A DNA stretch of 64,000 nucleotides from Ceratopteris richardii (GCA_020310875.1 CM035437.1:54088156-54152155), one strand, 5' to 3'. Positions 11,741 through 23,023 are shown, counted from the first letter of the stretch. Notes: a model not told the origin generated them from the sequence alone. Numbers and translations are program-made.

Positions 11741-13690
11741 CTACATCCATATCACTTCTTTAGCTGCTTCCACAAGTCCTTTATATTCTGCTTCTGTTGA
11801 CGATAAAGCTACTGTATGCTGCTTCTTCGAACACCAGCTTACAAGCTTATCTCCTAGGTATATCATATACCCATGTGTTGACCTTCTGTCATCTTGACTT
11901 CCTGCCCAGTCTGAGTCACTGTATGCTCTCAGCTTTATATCTGATGTATAAGGATAATATAATCCTTCTTTTATAGTTCTTTTAATATATCTAAGAACTC
12001 TTTGTCCTGCAACCCAATGTTGATCCTTCGGACAATGCATAAACTGTGAGAGAACTCCCACTCCATAACTGAGATCTGGTCTTGTTAGTATAGCATAGAT
12101 TAAGCTTCCTATTAACGACTGATACTTCCTCATATCTTTAAACTCTACACCACCATATTTGCTGAGTTTATGATTTACTTCAAGCTGTGTTGAAGCTTCT
12201 CTGCAATTCTCCATATTAAACTTCTTCAATAAGTTTAGGAGATACCTTTCTTGCGAAACATATATACCATGATCTGTATATGTAACTTCCATTCCAAGAA
12301 AGTATGATAACTTTCCTAGATCACTGATCTTGAACTCTTTTTCAAGCAGTCTCTTTACCTCTTTGATTCCTTCATCTGAGGTTCCTATGATTATTATGTC
12401 ATCTACATAAATACAAATGTAGATCATACCTTCATCTGTTCTCTTAACGAGTAGACTTGCATCAGCCTTCGAGCTTTGGTATCCAAGGTCATTGAGATAC
12501 TTCACAAGTCTGTAATTCCAAGCTCTTGGAGCTTGCTTCAGTCCATAGAGAGCTCTTCTTAATCTGCAAACATGGTTTGGGTAACTGGAACTTACGAACC
12601 CTTCAGGTTGTTCCATGTAAACCTCATCGGATATATATCCATTCAAAAATGCATTCTTTATATCCAGCTGACTTAGCTTCCATCCTTTTGATGCTGCTAT
12701 AGCAATCAATGTTCTTATGGTTGACATCTTTGCCACCGGACTAAACGTCTCATCATAATCTATGCCATATGTCTGAGCATAGCCTTTGACAACCAGTCTA
12801 GCTTTGTATCTGGCTATCCTTCCATCTGCAAGTTTCTTAACTTTGTAAACCCATTTATTTCCAATCACTTTCTTACCATTTGGTTTTGGAACAAGTTCCC
12901 AAGTCTTGTTCTCTTCAAGAGCATTGAACTCATCGCTTCTTCCCATTGTTTCTTACCTTTTGCTTCACCGTAACTCTGAGGTTCTTCATCCTCCTTTACT
13001 AAGTAAGCATAGTTTTTCTGAGTCAAATAAGAAGTGTCATAGGAATACCTTGTTGGTTGTTTCCTTACTCTGTTTGACCTTCTAGGTTCAAACTCTTCAT
13101 GTGTATCTGAATACACATCTTCATCAAATCTTGATCCATCTTCATTTCTCATACCTGATCCGATCCTGGATGTACTTACCTGCATATGATCTTCATCTCC
13201 ATTCACCTGCATCTGTGATTTACCTTTTTCATTCCTTCTTATCTCTTCTTCAAGTGTTTCAACACTATGCTCTTTATTTGTATACCAGCTCTTTCCTTCA
13301 TCAAATGTGACATCTCTAGAAACAATAAACTGTTTGGTTAGAGGACTCCATAACCTGTAACCCATCTGCTTTTCATCATATCCAATGAACACATATTTTT
13401 CAGCTTTTGGTTCAAGCTTATGTCTCAACTGTGATGGTACATAATCATAAGCAACTGATCCAAACACTTTGCAATGATCAAGTGTTGGTTTCTTACCCCA
13501 CCAAGCTTCATAAGGGGTCATCCCATTTAAATCTGTACATGGTAATCTGTTTACCAGGTATGTTGCTGTATTTACAGCCTCAGCCCAAAGATGATTTGGA
13601 CAATTCTTCTCCTTTAGCATCGCTCTTGCAAATTCAACTAGAGTTCGGTACCATCTTTGTACCTTCAGGTTCACATTAGAATGAGATGTC
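11741..13690 (-). pseudogene. B3 pol remnant (integrase end, RT, RNase H)
   Basis: On the minus strand the C-terminal part of integrase (ALLKEKNCPN/TYLVNRLPC-type block) is followed by a charged linker, RT (EENKTWELVPKPNGKKVIG block, YGLKQAPRAW, YVDD complement at 12398-12409) and RNase H (AYSDSDWAGSQDDRRSTHGY). A continuous 401-codon stretch covers RT and most of RNase H, so this is one of the better kept copia pol segments here. It matches B1 closely but is clearly an independent, older copy. It is broken in a few places and lacks the upstream gag and protease. Confidence 0.9.
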
Positions 13691-14161
13691 ACTCTTGTTA
13701 TATTTAGTCAAGCTTTGTCCTAAAAGGATTTTCCTCAAATTGATATTTTCAGTTTGTTGATAGTTTTTGGCATGTGTTCCTTTGTATTTTTCTTCTAAAG
13801 AACTAATCAAAAAGCTCTTTGAATGCAATAATTTTTGTAACCTCTTTTCTTATGCATTTGAAGAAGCTTTTTCTTGCTTCATAATGAGAAATTTCCATCC
13901 CTAGAATGTCACATCTTGCAAGGCTTCCTTCTTAAACAAAGAATGGACCATGCAAAAAAAGGATATGCTGTAAAAACATAAAGATTAAGACCATGAGATG
14001 GTTTTTTGAAAAAGTAATATTGGACTAAATAATCTCTTTAAATCTCACCAAGTAGTAAGTTATGTGTTTGACACTCCAAGCCTTTGTGATGGTTCATATA
14101 GGCTCTATGATTGTCCTTTTGAAATCAATCACATACATATCAGATATAACATGTTGCATAT
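13691..14161 (-). pseudogene. Unidentified coding-like remnant, piece 1
   Basis: Translated on the minus strand, this stretch has long runs of plausible coding sequence (for example ISDMYVIDFKR near 14.13 kb and ILGMEISHYEARKS near 13.88 kb) broken by stops. The same minus-strand direction and style continue beyond the Ty3 element in 31254-31457 and beyond A3 in 36612-37094, so the three pieces probably come from one decayed gene or unknown mobile element. No family was recognised. Confidence 0.4.
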
Positions 14162-15055
14162 TGTTGACCTAAGCTGCAACTTAGGGACTTGCGGAGAAAG
14201 AGACTATACCTCAATCCCCTCACAAGTGCATATAGTGGGGATACACGCTTTTAAATATCAATCCAAAGAGTATACTAACCTAGCCGAGTGTAAGAAGACA
14301 TGCAATCATATAATGGTCAATGCAAATGAACTACTCAAGAATGAAAATGAGGTAAATACTTATCCTAACAAGCTTCAACTGTAGGTCAAGGCGAAACGAT
14401 ACTTGGGGCAGCAGCCGTCAGTATTTTGGACTTTTCTCCCAGCTCAGAGCTCCAAACATAGCAAATAGCATATGCATTTCGAAGCTCTCGAGAAGACGCA
14501 TCCAATGGCAGTGGTCTCACTCAATTCCGACGCTCCTACTTCAAGTTATGACAGAAATACTGAATCGCGAGAATACTTTCCTACGCTTCAGCACTTCCTA
14601 CACCTCGCACACACCTCTCCTACAGCCAAGAAACACTCTCAAGGATAGACAACACTCACAAGCACTCTTTCCAAGCAATACACATGCATACAAGCTCACG
14701 AAGAAGGAGATGAAGAGGGAAGAAGACACAAATTCGAATTTCTGTGCTCTCCTTTCTCACAATGGCAAAAAGTCTTCTACAAAGAGTCACATTTGACTTA
14801 TATACTAGTGCCCTAAAAATGGTCCTTTCACACAAGTGATTGGCACTTTTATTCACTAAAAGCTAATTTCCTACTATTTTACATGGGTAAGCTTCTATTC
14901 TTCTGTGGGAATGCATCTAGAGGACTCCTCTAGTGCCTTTACAAAGGGAAATATATTACAGGAATGAATATGTTACAAAAATATGTGGTCCAAATCGGAA
15001 AAATTCTGGGGCCCGTCTTTTTTCTCTGCTTTGTGTGCTCTTTAGCTCTGCAACA
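14162..15055 (-). repeat. G 3' LTR (894 bp)
   Basis: In sense it runs TGTTGCAGAGC...GGTCAACA. It is preceded in sense by a polypurine tract. A TATA box in sense (TATATAAG) is the complement of 14797-14804. It matches the 5' LTR at all but about 7 sites. Confidence 0.96.
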
Positions 15056-15071
15056 CTCTCCCCCTCTTCGT
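15056..15071 (-). other. G polypurine tract
   Basis: The complement of ctctccccctcttcg is a purine tract that touches the 3' LTR and would prime plus-strand DNA synthesis. A related module occurs again near 15471-15515. Confidence 0.85.
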
Positions 15072-15403
15072 CTCTGTCGTCCCTTGACAGACTTTGCTTC
15101 GCGCACGCGCCCTGTGGTCAGTATTGTCTGATTCTTGATCTTGCATTACGTTTTAGAGGCGCTCTGATTTGTCCTGGTTGCACACGTTGGACCTGGCTGA
15201 TTTGGTTTGCCACGCACGCCATCAGTGCACATATGCGGATGTAGCTCGTAAGCCTTGATCTGAAACCTCTGCAACTCAAGAGGTTGAAGCATCCACATAA
15301 GTGATACATGTTGTCCCTGATCCCTTCTTCCAGCTGCGTGCTTTTCCTTGGTGTGTGCGCCCCTGCGGGGCTTCCTGCAGAGATGCATCTTCAAATTTGC
15401 CTT
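15072..15403 (-). other. G 3' untranslated region
   Basis: No reading frame is conserved between the end of the third ORF and the polypurine tract. The stretch is GC-richer than its surroundings. The TCTGTCGTCCC module beside the polypurine tract recurs at 15484-15494, just inside the end of the third ORF. Confidence 0.5.
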
Positions 15404-18400
15404 TTAGTGAAGCTGTTTCTTTCGTTGTTTTCTTTTTTTTCTTTTCTTACTCGTCTCGCCCTCGACACTGCCCCCCTCCTGGACTCTGTCGTCCCCGACA
15501 GGCTTTTTGTGGCGACGGGTATAGGTTTGAATGACCTGTTGCTCTCTTTGATTTAGCAGATTGGCGTGACATAACATGAATTCCTTCCATTGGCGAGACT
15601 TGACTCCGTCCTCTGGTGCCTGTCTATGGTCAGCAAAGAAACTTATCTCGTAGGCCACCAGTCGTGCATTTAAGTTGGAGGTCATTTTAATGAAGATCTC
15701 TGAATCCATTTCAAAAAAGCCCGTAAAGAATGCTTCTTCAAATGTCTGCATATATGTCGATGGAAGAAACATGAGCCGAGAAAAATATGCCATAATTGTT
15801 AACCGGCTGGGAATAGTAGATAAATTAAAAATTAAAGCCTCCGAGCCCTGTGTAATGCCGATGAAATTCAAAAAAGTATACTGTGCATGTTGGAACACTT
15901 TAATTACTGTAAGGAGCATGCTAAATATTTTATTTGTCATTTTGACTGCTAGGTCCGGAACTGTAGCATATCTTGCAAGCCAAAATTCCATGGTTTTGAC
16001 CATGTATTCCTCTGTCGGTAGGTAGTTGTGTGGTGGACTAGGTAATAGCGGATAATTAAGCCATTGGTTATTAATGCTACCTTGTCGCTGGCCTTCCCAA
16101 AATTGCATCCATGCTCTTCGGCGGGGTAGTGGGCAAAATGATGGGTTTACTTGAAGCTCATACGGGGATGCTTCCCACTGTACCCGTAGTGTAGTGTGCT
16201 TTTCGAAGAGCTTTCTTCTCCAAATTGGATTTGCTGCCTCAAACTCTACCTGAGTATATTTAAAAGTATCATACCGAAAATGGAGATTTTGATCAGGTTC
16301 CTTATTTGTAGCATGTTTTATGTAATGCCTAGTTTGTTCCTTCAAAAGCCCGTATGGTACATTGAATGGCCTGAGTATTTGCTCCAGTTGCTTGCTGTCG
16401 ATTTGAGCCTCTTTCATTAGATTGATGATTTGATCTTCAAATTCAGCCATAAGCTGGGACACCAGTAGTGCCCTTTCTGTCCTGCTCAGCTCTACAAGTT
16501 TTTGTGTGTTAGGTTCTAATGGAACCTCCTTTTCCTCCCTTATTGGTGAATTATACAAGGGGGGAGAGAGAGGGCGTACCTCTTCCTCCACAGTAGCCGA
16601 GGTCCCTGGCGGAACTACTGGTGTCCCTTGTTGTGCTCGCTGCTCTAACTGTTCCTGAAGCTGTTTGATTAAAGCATCTTTTTGTCTGATTCCCTCTTCG
16701 GCCTTAGCAATAGTTGCTTGATGTTTCATTAGTTCTTGGGCCACAATGTTCATGTGCTCCGTGTCTTCCTTGCATTGTCGCAGGTAGTTATTTTCTGCTT
16801 TTTTCCATTTCATTCTGAGGGCTGCTGTGTCCTCCATATACCTCTTTTCCCAATCCGTTATGACTTCTTGCTCCTGTTTGAGCTGATCTTGTAATTTAGT
16901 GATCTGATCTTCCAGGTCTTTTACATTTGTTTGTCGGTCGTCAGTAATTGCCAGTGGCTGATCACTAATGAGAGCTGTCATTAGCTCTTTATTTCTTTGT
17001 CGCATGTTGTCAGCTTCCTCCATACTGGCCTTGAGCTGAGACTCTAAGATCTTACTACGTGCTTGAAGACGTGTCTTCTCAGTCTCACTCTTCTCTAATT
17101 TCTTTGTTAATTCTTGGACTTGATCTCTTAGCTTTGTCTGCTCTGTTTCTAGCATACTGTTTTGTGTTTTGACCTCGTGAAGTTCCTTTTCTTTATTCAG
17201 AGCTTGTTCTCGCACCTTGACTATTTCTTCTGAAAGCTCTTTGCCTGCTCTTTCAAGTTCTTTCTTGTCTTGCATGGCTTGGTCGTAATCTTCATCAGCA
17301 TCAAGCATCAGTTGTTGTGTATCTAAAGCCGTTCGAATCATATCTTGTACAACAGGCTTGAGCTGAGCGATGTCTACATTTAGCCATGTCTTTGCGATTG
17401 CTGGAGTCTCTCCCGTTTGCACATCTTTGCCTTCTGCCACCTGGAGTGTCTCATTGTGTGGCTGTCTAACTTGTAGTTGTATCTTGGGTTCCTCATCATC
17501 GTCTTTTGCTTTCTTCTTTTTAGTAGCACTCCCCTGAAACGTGACATCCATTGGGGAAGGTTCTGCTACAACCCTGATAGGTGTGAATGGTTCCTCCGTC
17601 TCTATATCCTGACCTTCATTTTCCTTTTCCGCAATCTCCTCATCGATCTTTGCGCTGGTGGTTTTCTGATTCATTTTTATATCTTGATCAATCGATTTGG
17701 GACATTCTGGTTCTTCACCATAATCCACTTCATTGAGTTCGTTCCATTGCCCATCATCTTTTGATTCGCTTTGAATCTCCACATCTAACAAGGATGTGTC
17801 CTTTTCTTCTTTGTCATGAGTAGATGAGCTGGAGTTGTCTAATCCGATTTCACGGTATCGGTGGACCTTAGTGAGTCTTCTTTTTGTTTTTGACTCTTGT
17901 TGTGACTGCTGATAGTGATGACCTTGCACTGGTAAGTTGACTTGTCCTTCCGTATATTTGTGCGTTTCTTCAAGTGCTTTGGTCAATTCTTCCTCCGTAA
18001 TTTGTTTCTGTCCTACAAGTGTCACCTTTGGAAGTACATGGACTCTTTTTTTCATAGGTATTCCTTCTTCATCTGTCTTGACTTCCCTTAGTCTTTTGGT
18101 GCCTCTCATTCTTGGCTGAGAGCTAGTTCCTGCCTCTTCCATACCTGTAGCACTTTTCTTCTTCTTGGGAACTGAGGCGGATTTCACATATGTAGCTAGC
18201 CCTTCTGAGGTTGGCATCTCTCTTAAACAATTCTTCATGTCCAAAGCTTTATAGATCAATAGTGTCAAGGCTGAACTGCCATTCAAGAATTTCTTCTGGC
18301 CCCATTTCTTTTGGGCTTCAAACAATCGTTCTTGTACATAGCCTGTTAGATTTACTTTGTTGCCTATCTGTCTCATGGCATGCGATAGTAGTTGGACGAC

Positions 18401-18985
18401 TATTTTTTGAGGTGCAGTGTACATGTGCATACTTGGAAAATAGAAGTGTTGATGCACTAGCCGTACAACATCCTCTATGTCAATTCTATTGATTTCCAGG
18501 AATGATCTCTTCTTCGGATCATGGCATTCGTCCTTCACACTAGTAATCCCTGCTTGATTCCATCCAAAAGCTTTATTAATCAATTCATGGGTGAATTGAA
18601 TTGTCTTCCATGTCCCGACTTTGTCCATTACTTGCGCTTCTGGGACTGAAATTTTCGTTCCAGCGGGCTGCATGGTGTTCATCACCTGTGTACACCTCTG
18701 AAAATCTGGTACATATATGGGTAACTTCAAGAATGACTCTATGCCTGCTTGTGTTCACACATCCTCAATATGAGGTAACCCTTGTATTATAGTCTTGAAA
18801 TCTTGGGACATGATAGGGAAGTAATGGTCCGTGTCCATGATCTTGATGGTAGCCATGAAAATTAGCTCTGACACTGGCTGATCGTCCCTGAACCAGTGAC
18901 CTCTTGCTTTAGTTACTGATTCCATCGGAAGAAGTTGCACCTCTTCTTGCTGTGTTGCTTCGGAATCAGTGGAAGCCATCTGCAC
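15404..18985 (-). CDS. G third ORF (envelope position), coiled-coil protein of unknown function
   Basis: About 1,180 codons read in sense after integrase, in two adjoining parts beginning at ATG 18985. The N-terminal third has a folded-looking region (VGTWKTIQFTHELINKAFGW near 18.6 kb). A lysine/glutamate-rich middle follows, then about 230 residues of strong heptad coiled coil (about 17.33 to 16.63 kb). The C-terminal third is aromatic-rich (WMQFWEGQRQGSINNQWLNY), and the protein ends in a very basic tail (KKRKKRKQRKK). No signal peptide or convincing membrane anchor was seen, so an envelope role is not supported despite the position. Athila-type elements carry an extra ORF here, known to be expressed from spliced RNA in some relatives. 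Function is unassigned. Confidence 0.75.
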
Positions 18986-19264
18986 TCAATATGGAGTATG
19001 AATTAGTATCCATATATTTTTTTAGAAATCCTCCTCCTTATGTTGATTAATAATTTGATGTTGCTCCGAGTGCATGGTGCCGTCCCTTTCCAGTGGGTGT
19101 GAGAAAGGTAATACCTGAATTTTTTTCATGTATTTTTATATTTTTTTGCTGAAAAGAAAACATAAAAGTTAGTCATAGCCGAAGCGGTTAATAAAATTTT
19201 TTTGGAGTGATATTTTTATGTATGTACAAGTGCTCTCCTATTTCCAAAGGGAAAATGTGCGTGA
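18986..19264 (-). other. Gap between the G pol region and the third ORF
   Basis: A non-coding AT-rich stretch of about 280 bases separates the second ORF block from the third ORF. In relatives with an envelope-position ORF this interval can hold a splice acceptor; no specific site was assigned here. Confidence 0.4.
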
Positions 19265-20158
19265 CTATCCGAAAGTAGAAGAAAGACGTGCCGAATGCTT
19301 GGCCTTGTAATGTGGCCCTATCATGCATACTTTGGATCTCGACAACTCCTCATGTGTGCAATTGGAAGTAGTTTCTTGATGTATGCAGCTTGTCTCGTCT
19401 TTCGGCACCCAAATTTGCTTCACTTGGACGGAATGTACTGTATGCTCCACCTCTTTGATGAATGTGGTTCTTCTTCGGTAGTACGTCTGCTTATTCTGTT
19501 TTGGGAATCTTAAGTTGGTTTGTATTGCATCTGTAGATTCCTTCTTCCTCCAATATGTCCTCTTTCTCGGCTGATGTGTCTGTTGACCATGTTGATGGTG
19601 ATAGCCCTTCTGAGGATGTTCCTTGTTTGGGATGGTTGTCCTTGGAGTACATGACTTTGGGATCCATATTTTTGTTCGATCAGGTTGTGCAGCTATCAGT
19701 TTTTTTGGGACCCATATGCTATTGAGTCGTGGTTGACTGAAGTGTTCGAAATTCTTTGTCTTCTTATTCAATTGGACACGCTGATGTCGAAGACTTTTCT
19801 GTTGCTGAAGATATGCCTTCTTTTGATCCTTCCTTATCCAAGCTAGTGTAGAATGTGGAATAGGGTACACCTTCATGGGTGTAGACTTCAATTCTTGCAG
19901 AGGAATATTCTCTCTTGCGCCTAGTGGTTCACTGGGCTTGATTTCATGTTCTTGTGCACTTTTGTGACTCTCTATACTCAAAGATGGAGTGCACACAGGA
20001 CTCACGATATTCTCACATGAAGTACTTGATGATGGGGTTTCTATAGTGCTAGTGAACATACAAGCATGACTTTGTTCATTGGGATGAGCTTCTGGCTCTG
20101 TATTAGCGGCTTTGGGTGGTCGTTCGTCTAGCAAACTAAATACCTCACGAGGTCCTAT
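19265..20158 (-). CDS. G pol C-terminal tail with IW(V/I)PK repeats
   Basis: After the second protease-like domain the frame continues for about 300 residues of low-complexity, basic, Thr/Ser/Gln-rich sequence. Three copies of a short motif, IWVPK, IWIPK and IWVPK, lie at about residues 628, 644 and 729 of the 777-residue frame (19.72 to 19.40 kb). No known domain was recognised. The region could be a spacer, an RNA-binding tail or a partner-binding segment; all of these are guesses. Confidence 0.6.
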   Translation of the reverse strand: MGPREVFSLLDERPPKAANTEPEAHPNEQSHACMFTSTIETPSSSTSCENIVSPVCTPSLSIESHKSAQEHEIKPSEPLGARENIPLQELKSTPMKVYPIPHSTLAWIRKDQKKAYLQQQKSLRHQRVQLNKKTKNFEHFSQPRLNSIWVPKKLIAAQPDRTKIWIPKSCTPRTTIPNKEHPQKGYHHQHGQQTHQPRKRTYWRKKESTDAIQTNLRFPKQNKQTYYRRRTTFIKEVEHTVHSVQVKQIWVPKDETSCIHQETTSNCTHEELSRSKVCMIGPHYKAKHSARLSSTFG

Positions 20159-20461
20159 TCTGGCAGATATGTATCCTAAAGCCAATTGAATGGTTACCTC
20201 ATATTCATAGATCCAATCTTGTCCTAACACCACATCTTCAAGCAGATCTTGGTCCTGACACACTAAGAGCCTCTGCTCCATAGTGTTGTTCCCCATATGT
20301 AAAGGTAAAGTTATCTCACCTATGCATTGAGTAATTTTTCCTCCTATTCCAATTAGCTGTGCCTTTGATGGCCGTAACTCCTCGTTAAGTCTCTGAGACA
20401 AGGAAAATCTAATGCAGCTTATGGCTGCTCCTGTGTCTATGAGAGCATCCACTAAGTGGTA
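20159..20461 (-). CDS. G second retropepsin-like domain (PR2)
   Basis: About 100 residues downstream of integrase contain VDALIDTGAAISCI, with the D-T-G-A signature of retroviral-type aspartic proteases at residues 388-391 of the frame. A glycine-rich turn (LIGIGG) follows, and then VVLGQDWI, which corresponds to the conserved hydrophobic-hydrophobic-G block near the end of retropepsins. Length and motif order fit one protease monomer. The normal protease of this element sits between gag and RT (PR1, about 24.6-24.9 kb), so this is an extra copy. Whether it cleaves, or serves as a dimer partner or structural domain, is unknown. Confidence 0.75.
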
Positions 20462-21058
20462 CTCTTTTCGTCCTGCTCCCAGATTCAAGTAAGGCTGTCT
20501 TCTTTGTTGTCCGGAGCTCTTAGTGGCTCTAAAATTAGCCATTGGGATGAGTTCTTCTCCTACTCGATATCTCTCGTCTCTTTCTCTCATCCACTCTTTC
20601 CGTTTTCTGATGCGTTCTAGGGCTTCCTGTCTCGCTTCTTCTCGTATTCGTTCTTCTTCCTTTTTCCTACTTTGAGCTCCTAACAGTCGTGCTTGCATTT
20701 GATCCGTCAAAGGCTCCATGAATCTTTTCACTCTGCATCCACTGATGTAGTTGGGAAGAATGTCTCCGTCTAGTGTGGCGAGATTGACTGCACCACTAGT
20801 AGAGATTCGATTTATAATCATGGGTCCATATCCGCGTTTTTGGAGCTTCTTTGAGTGTTGTTTGAGGGTGTATACTAGGACCAAGTCGCCTTCTTTTAGT
20901 CCCTTGTCTTTTATATGTGCATCATAATAAGCCTTTTGTCTCCGTTTAGCTGCATAAATGCCCGCTACCGCTTGCAATCTAGTCTCGTGTAGCTTTTCAA
21001 TTTGATCTAATTGCTGAGACAATTCATGACCGTTCCACTCATATTGCTGGGCCACTTT

Positions 21059-21586
21059 CAATGTAGGTACTAAGAAGTCAATTGGCAAAATTGCATTCTG
21101 CCCATACACTAGGTTGAAAGGTGTAGTGCCAATGGCCGTTTTATATGCCACACGGAAGGCCCAAATTGCGTGATGCAATTGTTTGTCCCAGTCTGTCCTT
21201 CCATTATTGACAATTTTTGTCAATACAGTACATAGTACCTTGTTGGAACTTTCAGCTTGTCCATTAGCTTGAGGGTGGTATGGGGCTGATTTTTTGTGAA
21301 TCACAAGAAAGTCATTCATTAGCGACTCAATGACCTCGTTTAAGAAATGCGTTCCTCGATCACTCACTATCTCAATTGGTAGTCCAAAGCGTGTGAAAAT
21401 GTGCTCAAAGAGAAATTTTGCAGTGGTTTGAGCATCATTCTTTCTAGTGGCTTTTGCTTCTACCCACTTAGTCAAGTAGTCGGTGGCTACTATGATATAT
21501 TCAGCATGTGATCCTTTGGCCGGTGGATTGATAGGTCCTATGAAGTCAATTCCCCACTTGGTAAATGCTCTCGCACAAACCATCGG
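21059..21586 (-). CDS. G integrase catalytic core
   Basis: The DD35E core is visible: D18 in WGIDFIGP, D80 in IVSDRGTHF and E116 in NGQAESSNK, with 35 residues between the second D and the E. The block PYHPQANGQAE is typical of Ty3 integrases. A C-terminal region (about 20.7-21.0 kb) contains GDLVLVY and KLQKRGYGPM, which resemble the GPY/F module. Integrase would join the DNA copy to the chromosome, leaving the 5 bp CATAT repeats seen at the ends. All three catalytic residues are present. Confidence 0.9.
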
Positions 21587-21628
21587 TCTTAAAGGCATGT
21601 CGTCTCTCCGAATGGGATATTTCGTTCA

Positions 21629-22231
21629 CTGACATGTTTCGCAGCTTCTCACATATGTCTCTGCATCCATATGTAGAGTTGGCCACCACAAGCCTGCAAA
21701 GAGAATCATCTTGACCGTTCTGTCTGCTGAGAAATGTCCTCCCGCAGCTCCTGCATGTGCCATTTCTAAGACAGAGAGATATTCATTTTCATGAATGCAC
21801 ATTCTTAGTTGGTTATCCCTCCCGCGTTTAAAGAGTTGTTTTCCTATGATGGCGTAATCTTTGCTCTGTTCTTCAAGAGCACGTTTCCTTGCTAGGGTAG
21901 CTCCATCAGGGTACTCTCGAGTTTTCAAGAACTTTACCAGAGGCATGCTCCATCTTGGTGCTATTGTGGAATAGCATAATGTAGAGTTCTCGTCTGGGAT
22001 TTGTTCTTGACAGGTTTGACAGGTTGACACATAGTTATGTGCATCTCGTTGCATTGTTGGCCAATATATGCCAAATCTCTTGAGTGTTTGCCACGTTCCA
22101 TTTGCATTCAAATGAGTGTCCCATTGGTTTATGTGTGCTTTCTGAAGCCACATTTCTTGTTCCCCTTCTTCCACGCATCTCATCAGCAGTCCGCTAGAAT
22201 CCTGGTGGTACAAACTTCCAGCAATAATGTG
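21629..22231 (-). CDS. G tandem H2C2 zinc-binding modules
   Basis: Two integrase-type H2C2 zinc modules follow one another. The first has H857, H864, C895 and C898 of the 1,025-residue frame (AHINQWDTHLN ... CQTCQ). The second has H983, H990, C1021 and C1024 (AHAGAAGGHFS ... CETCQ). Both show the spacing H-X6-H-X30-C-X2-C and both include a YWPT/WWPT..DA..YV block before the cysteines. The second is the one directly attached to the catalytic core. Ty3 integrases normally have a single such module, so the first appears to be a duplicated copy. Confidence 0.8.
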
Positions 22232-22410
22232 AAGGTTTTTAGTCCTCCAAAGATCTTGCTTTTGGTTTGGCGTGATCCCTTCTTTAGGTCCATGTGTAAG
22301 TATCGGGATCAATTTTTCGGCCCATTGAGGACATACTTCCAGGTTAAAGAGATAGGTATTTGGCAGATCATCAGGAACTCCTATGGGTGGTTCTCCATGG
22401 GTCATGCGAG

Positions 22411-22846
22411 ATAAGTGGTCTGCCCTTATGTGTGTGTTTCCTTTCTTGACTATTACTTCAAAATCAAATTCCATTAGCAATAAAAACCATCGTACTAGTC
22501 GTCCTGTATTGCAAGGCTTGTTGACTAAGTACAATAGAGCTTGATGATCAATGAAGAATTTGAATTTGTTTGCCAGTAAGTAATGTCTGAATTTCTTTAC
22601 TGCGTATACCATCCCTAGGCCTTCTCTCTCCGTAGTAGTGTAATTTCGTTCCGCTTGATTTAACTGTCTACTGGCATAGGCTATCGGGTGGTCCAATTTA
22701 CCTGTATCAGCTGGTTGAGCTAAGATGCAACCAATGGCAAACTTGGAAGCATCAACATGAATATGAAACGGTTTATTCCAGTTGGGGACTCGAAGAATAG
22801 GTGCTGAACTCAATCGATTCTTCAACTCATTAAAGGCTTTTTCGCA
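22411..22846 (-). CDS. G RNase H domain
   Basis: The Ty3-type RNase H follows RT with HIHVDASKFAIGCILAQ (first acidic residue), YTTTEREGLGMVYAVKKFRHYL (the conserved E) and FFIDHQALLYL (D-H-x-A/L block). It degrades the RNA strand during reverse transcription. It is in frame with RT and looks complete. Confidence 0.88.
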
Positions 22847-23023
22847 TTCTTCGGTCCAATTGAATTGAGTTAATAATGCATAAAGAGGTCTAGCAATTAT
22901 GGCGTACATATGTATGAACCTTCGATAGTAGCCACAATGTCCCATAAATGCTTGGACTTCTTTAGCATTTTTCGGTCTCGGTAAATCCAAAATGACTTTA
23001 ATTTTGTCTTCATCTGTGGAAAT

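Larger units (their letters stand above)
5526..13690 (-). mobile_element. Copia B3: partial minus-strand copy with A2 nested inside
   Basis: The B family is recognised by its LTR (TGTTGG... to ...CCAACA as written on the plus strand) and by its polyprotein, which matches the B1 copy at 40-44 kb. B3 keeps its 3' LTR at the left and RNase H, RT and the C-terminal half of integrase at the right; the gag side and 5' LTR are absent. Copia A2 (6805-11523) is inserted between the 3' end of pol and the rest of pol. B3 is broken in a few places outside the nested insertion and predates A2. Confidence 0.88.

Noticed and set aside
15404-18985. Envelope glycoprotein in the Ty3 element
   Set aside because: The position fits, but no signal peptide, fusion peptide or membrane anchor was found; it is reported as a coiled-coil ORF of unknown function.
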